NCBI GenBank assembly: GCA_020205615.1
Contig: CM035170.1
Coordinates: 14,856,980-14,920,979, forward strand
Direction of reading: 5' to 3'
Length of the DNA: 64,000 nt
Origin: Panax quinquefolius
Lineage: Eukaryota > Streptophyta > Magnoliopsida > Apiales > Araliaceae
Shown here: positions 21,785 to 32,846 of the stretch, piece after piece
Numbering within the stretch: position 1 is the stretch's first letter
Layout: the number at the start of each line of letters is the position of its first letter
Notes under the pieces: model-generated
Databases searched by the model: none
The model's input: only the letters and a program-made list of their open reading frames with translations
Told to the model about the DNA's origin: nothing
Made by a program: the position numbers and the translations under genes

Positions 21785-21876
21785 GATGTTTATAATCGTT
21801 TAGTTGTTATCTAGAAATGATTTTCAGAAATCAAATCCATGAAAACATGATTTAGAATGAAGAAATTGAGTTTTAT

Positions 21877-21911
<35 letters not shown>

Positions 21912-23832
21912 GGCTTGTTTTGGAATCAAAATTTATGATGAAGTCATGATATAATATTAAATTGATGATATATGTTGTTAGTATGTTGAATTACGAAAAT
22001 AACGAAAGTTGAATGAATCGAAATGGTTGAGAAACGAATTCGTAGTGAACGAATTCGCTAAATTGTCAAAATATGAACAATTAGAATGAACATGAGTTGT
22101 AAATTTATATTAAGGTTAGTTAATGTTTATGTTAGTTGATGGGTATTAGGTATGTTGTAGTATTATGAGTTACAAACCAATAGAATCGAAAATGGACTGA
22201 ATTGGATGAGTATAACTCATGTTATGATCATTGGAAAAAGTAAGGGTCTGTGTAATTGTGAAGAGCAGAGCACGAGGGCTCGTTACGTGACTTGGGGCGC
22301 AATTGCTACTGGGCATCGATAATGAGCTTGGACCGCTTCCGACCGCTGCGCGATAAAATTAAGCATAACTTTTTTATACGAACTCCGATTAAGGCAATTC
22401 AAGATGATCCGGAACGTGAACGAATAGACCAACAACTTTTGGGCTTTAAGGATTTTAGTTTGAGGTCATTAGGAAGGGTCAAAATGCTCATCATTAGGAT
22501 CTGTTGTGTTTTGGAGAGGCAATCTGAGGCGCCGGGCATGCACGTATGCAAGTGTAGTGCTCTTGACGATAATAGATGTTGTTCTAAGTTATAGAACATG
22601 AATATTATGAAGTATAATGATGCTTAACATTAATAAATGATATATTAGATAAGTTGAATATGCATACTAAGCACACACAAGAGAGACAAATTGGGCGTGT
22701 GAAGAATAAACGTCAAAATGCCGTGATAAGTGATAATGAACGTAAAAAGTGTTTTAAATCAAATGAAATAAATATAATAAGATATTGAATAGTGTTAATA
22801 TAAAACCAATAATTAGTCCTAGCAAGATTTAAACACTTGAATGAATTTCGAATATGAAATACAGTGAGATATAAGTTGAAAGTTAACACAATAACATTGA
22901 ACATTATGTATATATAATAGGAAGGGTTATTAGGCATAGAGTAAAGTTTAAATTACAACTACTATGCATTGCTATGTGACTAATAGTTGATGTGCATGAT
23001 TATATAATTGTGTAGGGCACGTGAAGTGTAGATAACTGTAAGCTGTTAAACTGTTATTGGTAAACAACTATCAAGGCAAGTCTTTCAGTTCCTATTTGCT
23101 ATGTGAATTTGATTGTTTTAAATCTTTATTGCAAAGAGCATGATGTGTTATATATATGTTGAATGTATGAAATGTTAAAGTCAACTTATGACTACGTTGA
23201 TTGAGTAAAGCATGCTGGTTAAGTAAAGAACTCAATCTTTATACTTGTTATATGAACTGTAACATGTATGTTATGTTAGTCCAATGTTTATGAGATATAT
23301 GTTGAGCATGTTATTATGTGTTACGTGATGCATGAAAACTGTTAGATTTTGCTGGGCTGTCGAGCTCAATCTTGCAAATAACCATTTTTACAAAGGATTG
23401 AAGGTAAAACTACGTGCTACTTGAATGACGTGGATCAGAAATAATACATGAAGATTAATATTTTAGCTAAAGTTGTTATTTCTTTAAACCATGATTAAGA
23501 TTCATGAGATGTACTAAATGTTTTATTATGTATAGTTTTATATTGAGTTGTAAAGTTAAAGTTTGAGTTATCTGATATGCAAAGGTTAACGAATTAAAAT
23601 GTAAAATTTGATATAATAATTGTGATGAAGTGAATCATGGATTATATATGATTCAAAGACATGTAGATGATAAAGGTTTTGATTCAGTGGAATTAAAGTA
23701 AGAAGATAGAAAATTTTAAATTATTCCACATATTATTAAGTTTAACATCGAATAATGATGTAAAATCGGTTAGACGATATTATTAACGTAATCAAGTCGG
23801 TAATTGTATTGTATGAATTTTGAGGTCATTAC
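21458..23832 (+). mobile_element. Right part of the interrupted chromovirus-type LTR
   Basis: Continues the sequence broken at 615. It holds a purine-rich transcript-leader-like start, a (TA)n(GT)n microsatellite at 21716-21781, a second (TA)n at 21881-21909, and the block GCATAACTTTTTTATACGAA near 22362-22385 that recurs in plant gypsy LTRs. The LTR end is taken at GGTCATTACA (about 23832), directly before chromovirus coding sequence. The ORF at 22292-22594 lies in LTR sequence and is not called. Confidence 0.45.
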
Positions 23833-25870
23833 ATGCGGAGGGAAGGACACGTCACCAAAATCTGTGCGCTGGCAGCCTAAAACATGTTACAATTGTGGAT
23901 GAGAAGGTCACCTAGCTCAATTTTGTCGTGTAGTAAAGCCAAGTCCAGTTGGGATGGTGACACCAAATGCCGTCCCCGTAAAAGTCAAACACAGAGTTCG
24001 AGGGAGAGCGTTTGTCGTGACCTCCCGAAAGCAAGGAACCCGAACGAGGTCATCACGAGTAAGCTAATCGTAAACTCTTGGGAAGTCTATACCTTATTTG
24101 AAACCGGTTCTACCCATTCTTTTATTTCTTCTACTTGCGTTCAACATTTAAATTTAACTCCGGAGAAATTAGACTTTGACTTATCTCATTTAAAACTCAT
24201 TTGGAGAAACCTTCATTACATCCAATCGCTTATAAGTCTTGTTTGGTTTAAATCGACATACCCTCACATTACTTGTCAATCTTATTTCCTTAAAAATACT
24301 TACATTTGATGTGATTTTAGGGATTGATTGGTTAACTACTCATTATACAAAAATTGATTGTTTTCATAAGGTTGTTAGCTTTCATATTCCTAACCAACCT
24401 ATTATGCGAATTCAAGCAACCAAACCACTAAAAAGTCAATCACTATCATATCAAGCCATAAAGTTATTCGTTTATTGAAAAACGGATGTCAAGCTTTTTA
24501 GCCCATGTCACAATTTAAACAAAAATACGCCGATTTGAATGATATTTCTATTGTTAATAAATTTTCTAACGTATTCCCTGAAGAACTTCCTGGCCTACCC
24601 CCAGAGCGTGAAATTGAATTTTGTATCGACCTTGAACCCGGTACAAAACCCATTTCCAAAGCCACATATCGAATGGCTCCTATTGAACTTCAGGAGTTAA
24701 AAACCCAACTGTAGGAATTTTTAGACATCGGTTTCGTTCATCCTAGTACATCTCCTTGGGGTGCTTCTGTTCTATTCGTGAAAAAGAAAGATGGAAGTAT
24801 GCGACTTTGTATTGATTATCGGGAGTTAAATCATGTCACCATCAAAAATAGGTACCCATTATCTCGTATTGATGACCTATTTGACCAGTTAAAAGGAGCC
24901 AAATTCTTTTCAAAGATTGATCTTCGTTACGGATATCATCAGCTAAAGATTAAAATTGATGACATTCCAAAGATCGCTTTAAACTTCAGACGCGGGCATT
25001 ATGAATTCCTAGTCATATCTTTTAGATTGACTAATGCTCATCTTCGCTTCATGGATATGATGAACCGAGTATTCAAGGAATATTTGGATCACTTTGTGGT
25101 CGTCTTTTATTGATGACATCCTCATTTACTCCAAAAGCCGTGAAGATCATGAACATCACCTAAGGCTGATTCTCCAAAAGCTTCGTGAGAACAAGTTATT
25201 TGCCAAGTAAATGAAATGCGAGTTCAGGCTTGAGGAAGTTGCATTTCTTGGGCACGTGATATCAAATCATGGAATATCAGTTGACCCGGCAAAGATTGAA
25301 GCAATTCAAAGCTGGGAGCAACCTAAGTTAGTGACTAAAGTACGTAGCTTTCTTGGCTTAGCTGGTTATTATTGGAGATTCGTGGAAGGATTTTCTCGAA
25401 TCGCTACTCCATTAACTCAGCTAACTTGAAAAGATACAAAATTCGGTTGGAGGGAGGAATGTGAGAAGAGTTTTCAAGAACTCAAGAGAAGACTCATTTC
25501 AGCACCTATCCTGAATATACCATATGGCTCAGAGGGATTTGTCATCTACAGTGATGCTTCAGGTAAAGGGTTAAGATGCGTTCTCATGCAACATGGAAAA
25601 GTCATAGCCTATGCCTCTCGACAACTCAAAGAATATGAGAGGAATTATCCTACTCATGATCTAGAGTTGGCAAATGTTATTCTTCGCACTTAAAATTTGG
25701 AGACATTACTTATATGGGGAGAAAGTGGAGATCTATACGGATCATAAAAGTCTCAAATATTTCTTCACCCAAAAGGAACTCAATATGCGGCAACGACGTT
25801 GGCTTGAACTGTTGAAAGATTATGATCATTTCATTCAATACTATCCCGGAAAAGTGAACGTGGTAGCTGA
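23833..25870 (+). pseudogene. Chromovirus Gag-PR-RT-RNH remnant (Tekay/Del-like)
   Basis: Ty3/gypsy polyprotein relic. Zinc knuckle at about 23887-23930 (CYNCG-stop-EGHLAQFC). The protease has LFETGSTHSFIS (D to E at the catalytic aspartate) and VILGIDWL. The RT starts at [12 protein letters not shown] and has [29 protein letters not shown] and [16 protein letters not shown] has become FRLTNAH. RNase H has [21 protein letters not shown] and [11 protein letters not shown] and stops abruptly at KVNVVAD where the ladder LTR begins. Defects are a TGA in the knuckle, TAG at 24712-24714, a 1-nt insertion near 25105, TAA near 25207, TGA near 25427 and a shift near 25670. Integrase is absent. Confidence 0.88.
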
Positions 25871-26904
25871 TGTGACGCCCCCAAAATAGGTCCACACGAC
25901 CCATTCTGAGTCGCCAGATATCACACTACGAAAAATCAAATACAAACTTCATTTATACAACCGTTGAATCGTCAGCAAGAGTACAACAACACATAAGCTG
26001 TGAGTTTTAATACAAATATATGTAACTCTCATGGTGCCTCGACCACAACACCTTATACTGTTTTATCCCTATAACATCAATCAACAATTCATGTCCACAA
26101 TCATGTGAATAACTCATAATCATAATTACGGTTCTAAATTTCTCACATGTCTTTACCTGAAACGTCAAAGATCATGGTTATACCAAATCACAGTTCATGT
26201 TCATAATCATACTAATAAATTCATCTTTGCACTACGGGCCAAAGATATTCATTTACAGTTCATCCTTGCACTACAGGCCAAAGACATGCAACTGTATTTT
26301 AGAAGAGTCAATTAGAGCATGATATCTACTATCTTCTACGAATTAAAAGTTTATTATCAATATTTTATCGCTGAGACTCAGCACAATAAATAATCCACAT
26401 CACCGAATTATCCATGCACTACAGGCCAAGGATATTCATTAGTATCACGACCACGAATTATCCATGCACTACGGGCCAAGGATAATCGTGTTTTCATCAA
26501 TGGTCATGATCACGCCATAAAACAATTCATCTTTGCACCCTTGGCCGAAGAGAACCCATGGTCATGATCATACCAAAAACTGTCCATCAATACACAACGG
26601 GCCAATGAGGACTTTTACCGCATCATTTGCAACATTACTACCATGATTATACCGAATGATCCTCGGTCATAATCATACTAATCAATGATCCATCTATGCA
26701 CGTAAGCCAAAAGATGACTTTCATCACAATATAAGCATGAGGATGATAACAATGATATAAGCATTGAGTCAAACGAAATCAAGGATAAATATTAAAGACT
26801 TTAAATTTATCCAGAGTTTAAAAATATCCAAATTGTCAACATGATACAACTTTGTGGAGTAAAATTCAAGAATAATATTCATGTACCCAAAAAAATTTGG
26901 ACAG

Positions 26905-27147
26905 AAAAGAAATATATTTTTCGGGTGAATAGTACTCTGTGAATAGTACCCTGTGAATAGTACTTCGGGAATAGTACCTCGTGAATAGTACCCGGCATGA
27001 AAAGTTCCCCAAATACCCGAGTGAATAATATTCTAGTAAATAATAACCGGGTGAATAGTAACCCGTAAATAGTACTCCGGCACGAAAAGTGTCCCAAATA
27101 TCCGAGTGAATAATATTCGAGTGAATAGTAACACATAAATAGTGGGA
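26905..27147. repeat. GTGAATAGTA minisatellite, first block
   Basis: Degenerate 14-16-bp units, GTGAATAGTACCCC and variants, about 14 copies. It is duplicated at 27880-28110 on the far side of the 27148 insert, and recurs at 31080-31270 and 34136-34410 in the sister LTRs. Confidence 0.85.
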
Positions 27148-27862
27148 GAAGGGTCAAAAATACCCATGACTTTTATCGTGATGTCTACCGAGCACCCTAT
27201 ACTTTTTTTGTCCAAAAATACCCTTAACGTTACATTTTTTTGGTCATTCGTGCCCCTGCCATTAACAAATTTGCCAACTAGACTAACGGGGTTACAAAAT
27301 TGATTATGTGGCTGCCACATGGAAATGCTAAAAATACTAATTAAAAAATAATAAATACTAATTTAAAAAATACTAAAATACTAATTAAAAAATACTAAAA
27401 TACTAATTAAAAAAATACTAAAATACTAAAAAAATTAAATTAAAAAAATACTAATTAAATTATATTAAAATACTAATTTTTTTTCAAAATATTAAAATCC
27501 AAATTGTTTTATTAATTAATCAAAATAACTAATTAAATAAAAAGGCAAAGGTCCAAAATAACAAATTAAATTAAAATTAATCCTTTTTTCTTTTATCTTC
27601 CTCTTTCTCTCTCCCCATCTCCTTCCTCCATTTTCAAACATATTACGACTAAAGAACCAAAAACAAAGGCTCTTATTCTCCTCCTCTCATTCCCAAACCA
27701 CCATCCATTTTTGGGCTCCAAACCTGACCCTGCACCATCCTCCTTAAACCCCCTCTCCTCCTGATCCACGGGTTCGGTCCGCCTGCGCCAACAAGTCGTC
27801 TTTTTTGTCCACCCGTTCGATCTTTACATTTTTGATTTGGTGTTCTTCGACGACTCTGTGAA
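27148..27862. mobile_element. TIR-element fragment inserted in LTR A
   Basis: Begins GGGAGAAGGGTCAAAAATACCC, then sequence matching the ends of the element at 52072-54866 (AATACCCTTAACGTTA, then A/T-rich ACTAAAATACTAA repeats). The right end lacks a matching TIR. 27660-27850 is much more GC-rich and, on the minus strand, reads VVEEHQIKNVKIERVDKK, which may be a piece of a captured gene I cannot identify. Flanked by direct copies of the same 245-bp LTR block. Confidence 0.6.
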
Positions 27863-27879
27863 GAAAAGAAAAGAAATAT

Positions 27880-28110
27880 ATTTTTTGGGTGAATAGTAAT
27901 TCGTGAATAGTACCCCATGAATAGTACCCCATGAATAGTACCTCGTGAATAGTACCCCGACATGAAAAGTACCCCAAATACCCGAGTGAATAATATTCAA
28001 GTGAATAGTAATTTGGGTGAATAAGAACTTCGTGAATAGTACTCAAAGCCACGAAAAAGTGCCCTAATATACCCGAAAGTGAATAATACTAGAGTGAATA
28101 GTAACTCGTA
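27880..28110. repeat. GTGAATAGTA minisatellite, second block
   Basis: Repeats the order of 26905-27147, including the AAAGAAATATATTTTT lead and the CCCGAGTGAATAATATT blocks, with point differences. Confidence 0.8.
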
Positions 28111-28269
28111 AATAAAATGATATTTCATGACAAGTAGAAAAAAATGATATCTCATACAAGAATAATAGAATATACGAAACTGCAAATGGATTTTCACCAG
28201 TAAATGTCAGAAATCCACGTATGCAGATCATTTCCACAATTTAATAAGGAATAAATACAAAGGATCATT

Positions 28270-28600
28270 AACCATGCATGCGGTAGTCCACACAGACAGG
28301 TTATTCCAACAGAATTATAAAGAATGGAATAACAACAGAATTCACCAGGCATACGATAGACCACACAAACAGGTTATTCCAACAGAATAATAAAGAATGG
28401 AACCAGGTCATGCGTAATCCGCAGACAGGATATTCCAACAAAATAATAAAGAATGGAACAAGGTCATGCGTAATCTGCACAGCAGGATATTCCATTAGAA
28501 TAATAAAGAATGGAATAACAGAAGAATTTCACCATGTATGTGGTACTTCACATGGACAGGTTATTCCAACATGATAATAAAGAATGGAATAACAACCCTT
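28270..28600. repeat. 55-75-bp tandem repeat in LTR A
   Basis: About five units with CAGGTTATTCCAACAGAATA, ATAAAGAATGGAATAACA and CATGCGTAATCCGCA. The same array is at 34560-34960 and, inverted, at 56220-56610. It lies just upstream of the transcribed region on the minus strand. Confidence 0.8.
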
Positions 28601-28793
28601 ACGAGTATTGAAAGAATATAACTCTCTTCATGAATACGAAAAGAATAATACCCATTACCTCGTAGAAAGATCGATATCTTTGGAATAGTGAAGTAGCAGA
28701 CTTCGCTTCTTCTTGATCTCTATAGCTTCTATCTCTGTAATTTCTCTTGTAAGACTTAGTGAATTGGTGAGAATGAAGAAAGAATGAGCTTCT

Positions 28794-28801
28794 ATTTATA
28801 G
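28794..28801 (-). promoter_or_regulatory. TATA box of ladder LTR A
   Basis: TATAAATA on the minus strand (CCTATAAATAGAAGC). Equivalents are at 31535-31542 and 35164-35171 and, on the + strand, at 56021-56028 in the solo LTR. Confidence 0.6.
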
Positions 28802-29810
28802 GAAAATATAGTTTTGATAATTGCACGTTTTGGGGCTTAAAATATTACAGTATAATACCTTTCGCTTTTTCTTCATTTTTAATTTAGTCCTGCAAGTATT
28901 ATCAAACTTGCACCACCTCCCCTAATAGCATATCATGTAAATCAATAGTACAATCATGTGACTTAATAGTACAATCATGTGAAAAAAATAATTATAGTAT
29001 AGTACCTTCATCTATACCTCTATTTTTAATTTAGTCATGCAAATATTATCAATCTTGCACCACCTCCCCTAATAATACATTCATGTGAATCAATAGTACA
29101 CACATGTGAACAAATAGTTATAAGCATGTGAATTAATAGCAATTAATTGCTCATTTGTCCGATTAATTATCCGATTGGTCAGTATAACTTCCAGACATCA
29201 ATTAATATCGAAATAAATGTTGATTTCCACTAACACTAATAATTCTAACACAATGGAACTATCAATTTCATCTTTAATCAACACGAACTTATTCATCATT
29301 AATATTATAACTCATAATATTTAACAACCTATCGCTCCTGTGAAAGAGGGGCTTTCGATAAGGATTTTCCTTATCAGCGCCATGATTAGGTGACCAAACC
29401 TCTCCTCGATGTAACTTCTAGACATTGTCAATATTGCAAATAATAATATGAATAACTTTGTTGTCTCAATTATTAATTTAATAATATAACATATTATATG
29501 AGATGATAATTGTGACAACAATTGAATTAATAATGTGAGAGATATGATCACATTAATTATTTGTAGCAATAATTGAGTATAACGAGTGACTTCTTACATA
29601 AGCATCAATAATCAATACCGTGTGTACTACTATGCAACCACGCGTATTACTATACTTTTACTACCAGGTTATTTTATGACAACTTGCTTACTTTTAAAAA
29701 AATTCAAATATCACCCTTAACTTTAACCTTTTATCAATTTAACCATTTACTAAATAGAATAATTATAAGAAAATTGAATACTTTCATTTCATAAAATTTG
29801 GGGTCTCACA

Positions 29811-30137
29811 ATCTCCCCTCCTTATGAAATTTTGCCCTCAAAATTTACGTACCTAGTAGTTCGAAGAGATGAGAATACCTTATTTTTTTTTAGATTGTAC
29901 CTTCCCGATTATTTCCTCACTATCATGATTTTCCCATTTCTCACCTCCTGTATTTCAAATATCATTCTAGAACATAGTTTCAAAATAAGGGTTAATTGAC
30001 ATGCCACATATTATCCCTATACTCTGACCGACCAATTAAATACCAATTAACTTAGGTAGGTCATACTAGAGAAGGAATTCCCCGTCTCTCCCCTCCTAGT
30101 TCTTGTCTCACATCTCAGCCATGGATCATATCCCTAA
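29811..30137 (-). mobile_element. Internal remnant: PPT joined to PBS side
   Basis: On the minus strand the left end reads ATAAGGAGGGGAGAT and then the LTR start, a typical chromovirus PPT preceded by TTGAGGGCAAAATTTC. The right part (about 30000-30137) is leader sequence next to LTR B, homologous to 36038-36192. The whole coding region is deleted between them. It shows that LTR B was a 5' LTR and LTR A a 3' LTR of one element. Confidence 0.75.
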
Positions 30138-32827
30138 TGTGACGCCCCCAAAATAGGTCCAATCCAACCAACCTATTTTCAGTCGCCAAATACATGGTAC
30201 AGAAATAACTACAACTTCATTAATACAATTGTCGTGCAAAATATGACAACACATAAATCGTGAGTTTAAATACAAATATTGTCTTCTAGACAATATTCAC
30301 ACTCAAATAAAGTCCTCATTAAAATTATTGATACAAGATTTTACAAAATAGTGAGGACTACTAAAATAACATCTTAAACCATTACTCCACACCCCCAGAC
30401 TAGTTCATTATATTCTCGCCTCCTGGAGAAGAAAAATGGAACAAAAAGAAAAAGGGTGAGCTCAACTAGCCCAAGAAAGAATATTATGACTAAGATAATG
30501 TACAACAAATTATCCTTAGTCTTCAACAGGAAAAAATCGATGAAATACAATGACAACAAGTTTTAGATCAACAATCTGCAAGAAAAAACAACAATTCATT
30601 AGAAGAGTTAAGTAGAGAATGAAATCTACTATCATCTATGAATTTAAAAGTCCATCATCAATATTTTATCCTCAGTAACATCAATCAATATATATCTTGA
30701 ATCAAATAGTCATCTTTTGCCACTATAGGCCAAAGATATTCATCGATCATTCATGTTCATCTCAACACTGCTCATCTTTTGCACTACGCCAAAGATATTC
30801 ATCAAGAAATCATTCATCTTTACACTACAGGCCAAAGATATTCAGTAATATCATCATTTAGGACTGAGGATGATGAAAAATATATTTTAAAGAAAACGAA
30901 TCCAGTGAGACAAAAGAACAAATATTTGAGATTCATACTTCGGTTTATCCAAGTTCAAAAATACTCCATAATAAACTATTGTGGAGCAGAATTCAAAAAT
31001 AAAGATCAAAACATAGATCCAATCAAAGATAGAAACCATAACAGATAATCTTAGACATAGAAAAGAAAATTTAATTTTTTGTGAATAGTGTCGAGATTCG
31101 TGAATAATTAATAATATCGTGAATAGTAACTTTCAGACACTAAAAGGTAGAAATTCCACAAGAAAAATCATCATGCTTCGTGAATAATACTCGTGAATAG
31201 TAACTCGTGAATAGTAACTCATGAATAATAACTCGTGAATAGTAACTCATGAATAGTAACCCCGACATAAAAAGATCAGAATTTCACAAGAAAAATCTTA
31301 CCAATATTCCGGCATAATGATATTGAAAGAAATAATATCATTTTAAAAAATAATATCCCTTACCTCGAAAAAGACAATGATTGAATCGGAATAATCGGAT
31401 ATATAGTCTTTGAAGGAGTATAGCAACACTCAAAGTATCAAAATACTCACAAGAATAAGCTCGATAATATAAAGAGAGGAAGAGAGAGAAAACTTCAGTT
31501 TCTGGTGTGATTTTCAATTCTAACCTAAGCACCCTATTTATAGGAAAATGTTTAGAACACCTAAGCAGAAAATTTAATAAAATAATATTATAATTAAACA
31601 ATTTCAAGCCCACCTTAGACCAACTGAATTCAGCACATTTATATCATATGTGTAGCCCAAAAAAACGTTTTTCTTAAAATAATTATTTAAAACTTCCAAA
31701 AATCAATTATTTCAGAACTTCGAAACTTCAATAATTCATAATAAATAGCCCTTTTGTCAGAAAAATTCGAACCACATGTCCTTTCCATAGGAAATTTCAT
31801 TCTCTACAACTTTGTAAGTTTAAGTTTTTCCAAATTCCAAATGAAATTGATCAAATCCACAAATCCAAGCGATTTTACGGTATAATCAAATTTCGATCAA
31901 GAAATGGGGTTCACAAACAGAAAAAAACATGTGTTAATCATTTAATGCAACAAAAATACTTTTTCTCCTCATATATTCATATATTCCACATTCATTGTAA
32001 AATATCATCATTATTATATTATAATAATATAATAAAATATTATTTTATCGAGAAAAAGATAAAATATCGATTTTCAACAATTGTCACTCTAAAAATTTTT
32101 CTCCATCTATATCCACATAAAATGAATATTTTTCTCATCATATAAATCAATAATTAATTATTCATAAATAATATTACAAAATCACAATACTGACAACCAG
32201 GCAGTTCCCAGGAAAGAGGGGGCTTTCCAATAAGGATTTCTCCTTACTGGCGCGCCAATAATGTTATCTAATAATATTATTCAGATAATATGAAATATTG
32301 CTCTGATAATGAAAAATACTGTGTAGTTTTATGAAACAACAGTAATATAAAATATCAACGCAGCAATTATTGAATCAATAAAATAAAATACTGAACAGTA
32401 ATTACTGTAACAATTATTGAGTAGTGCCTTTTTACGTAAGAATCAATAATTGGTGCAATACCGTGTGCTACTGTGCAACAACGTGTATTACTGTGTTTTA
32501 ACTACTGGGTATTCCAACAGTATTAACGGTAACAACTACGCCGTTATTTATAAACAACTTATACTTGTCATTTTCTTCATCCAATCGCTTTCCGTTATGG
32601 GGCCCACAAAAGATCAAGCCATCGCATTTAATTTTCCCGACGTGAAGAATATTCCACGACCAAACGAATATTCCCCGACAACAATGAATATTTTATAACC
32701 ACTTGCTTATTTGGAATATTTGCGTAATTTACCCATAACTAACCACATTAATCAAATTAACCCTTACTATTTCAAAATAATGAATAGAGGAAATTTAATT
32801 TCATTAATAATAAGTTGGGGTCTTACA
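30138..32827 (-). mobile_element. Ladder LTR B (5' LTR position)
   Basis: From TGTGACGCCCCCAAAATAGG to GGGGTCTTACA, 2690 bp. It has the GCACTACAGGCCAAAGATAT repeat (30720-30860), GTGAATAGTA units (31080-31270) and a TATA box at 31535-31542. The 55-75-bp tandem repeat of LTR A is absent. Short ORFs here are not conserved in the sister LTRs. Confidence 0.8.
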
Positions 32828-32846
32828 CCTAAGCTTTGATACTAAC
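32828..32846 (-). promoter_or_regulatory. Isolated PBS between LTRs B and C
   Basis: Only 19 bp separate two LTRs. The minus strand reads GTTAGTATCAAAGCTTAGG, a decayed form of the initiator-Met tRNA PBS (TGGTATCAGAGC type). Confidence 0.65.

Larger units (their letters stand above)
25871..29810 (-). mobile_element. Ladder LTR A (3' LTR position)
   Basis: Runs from TGTGACGCCCCCAAAATAGG to GGGGTCTCACA, giving TG...CA. Its minus strand starts TGTGAGACCCCAAAT, the chromovirus LTR start also seen at 54905. It is 3.9 kb, longer than its sisters because of the insert and duplication at 26905-28110. It contains a repeat of about 45 bp with GCACTACGGGCCAAAGATAT (26220-26720), the GTGAATAGTA arrays, 55-75-bp units with TTATTCCAACAGAATAATAA (28270-28600) and a TATA box at 28794-28801. 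It truncates the chromovirus RNase H at its left edge. Confidence 0.8.

Noticed and set aside
22292..22594. 100-aa ORF
   Set aside because: Falls in LTR sequence; content matches no protein family I know.
26905..27147. CRISPR-like look of the GTGAATAGTA repeats
   Set aside because: Units are contiguous and degenerate with no unique spacers; plant LTR context.
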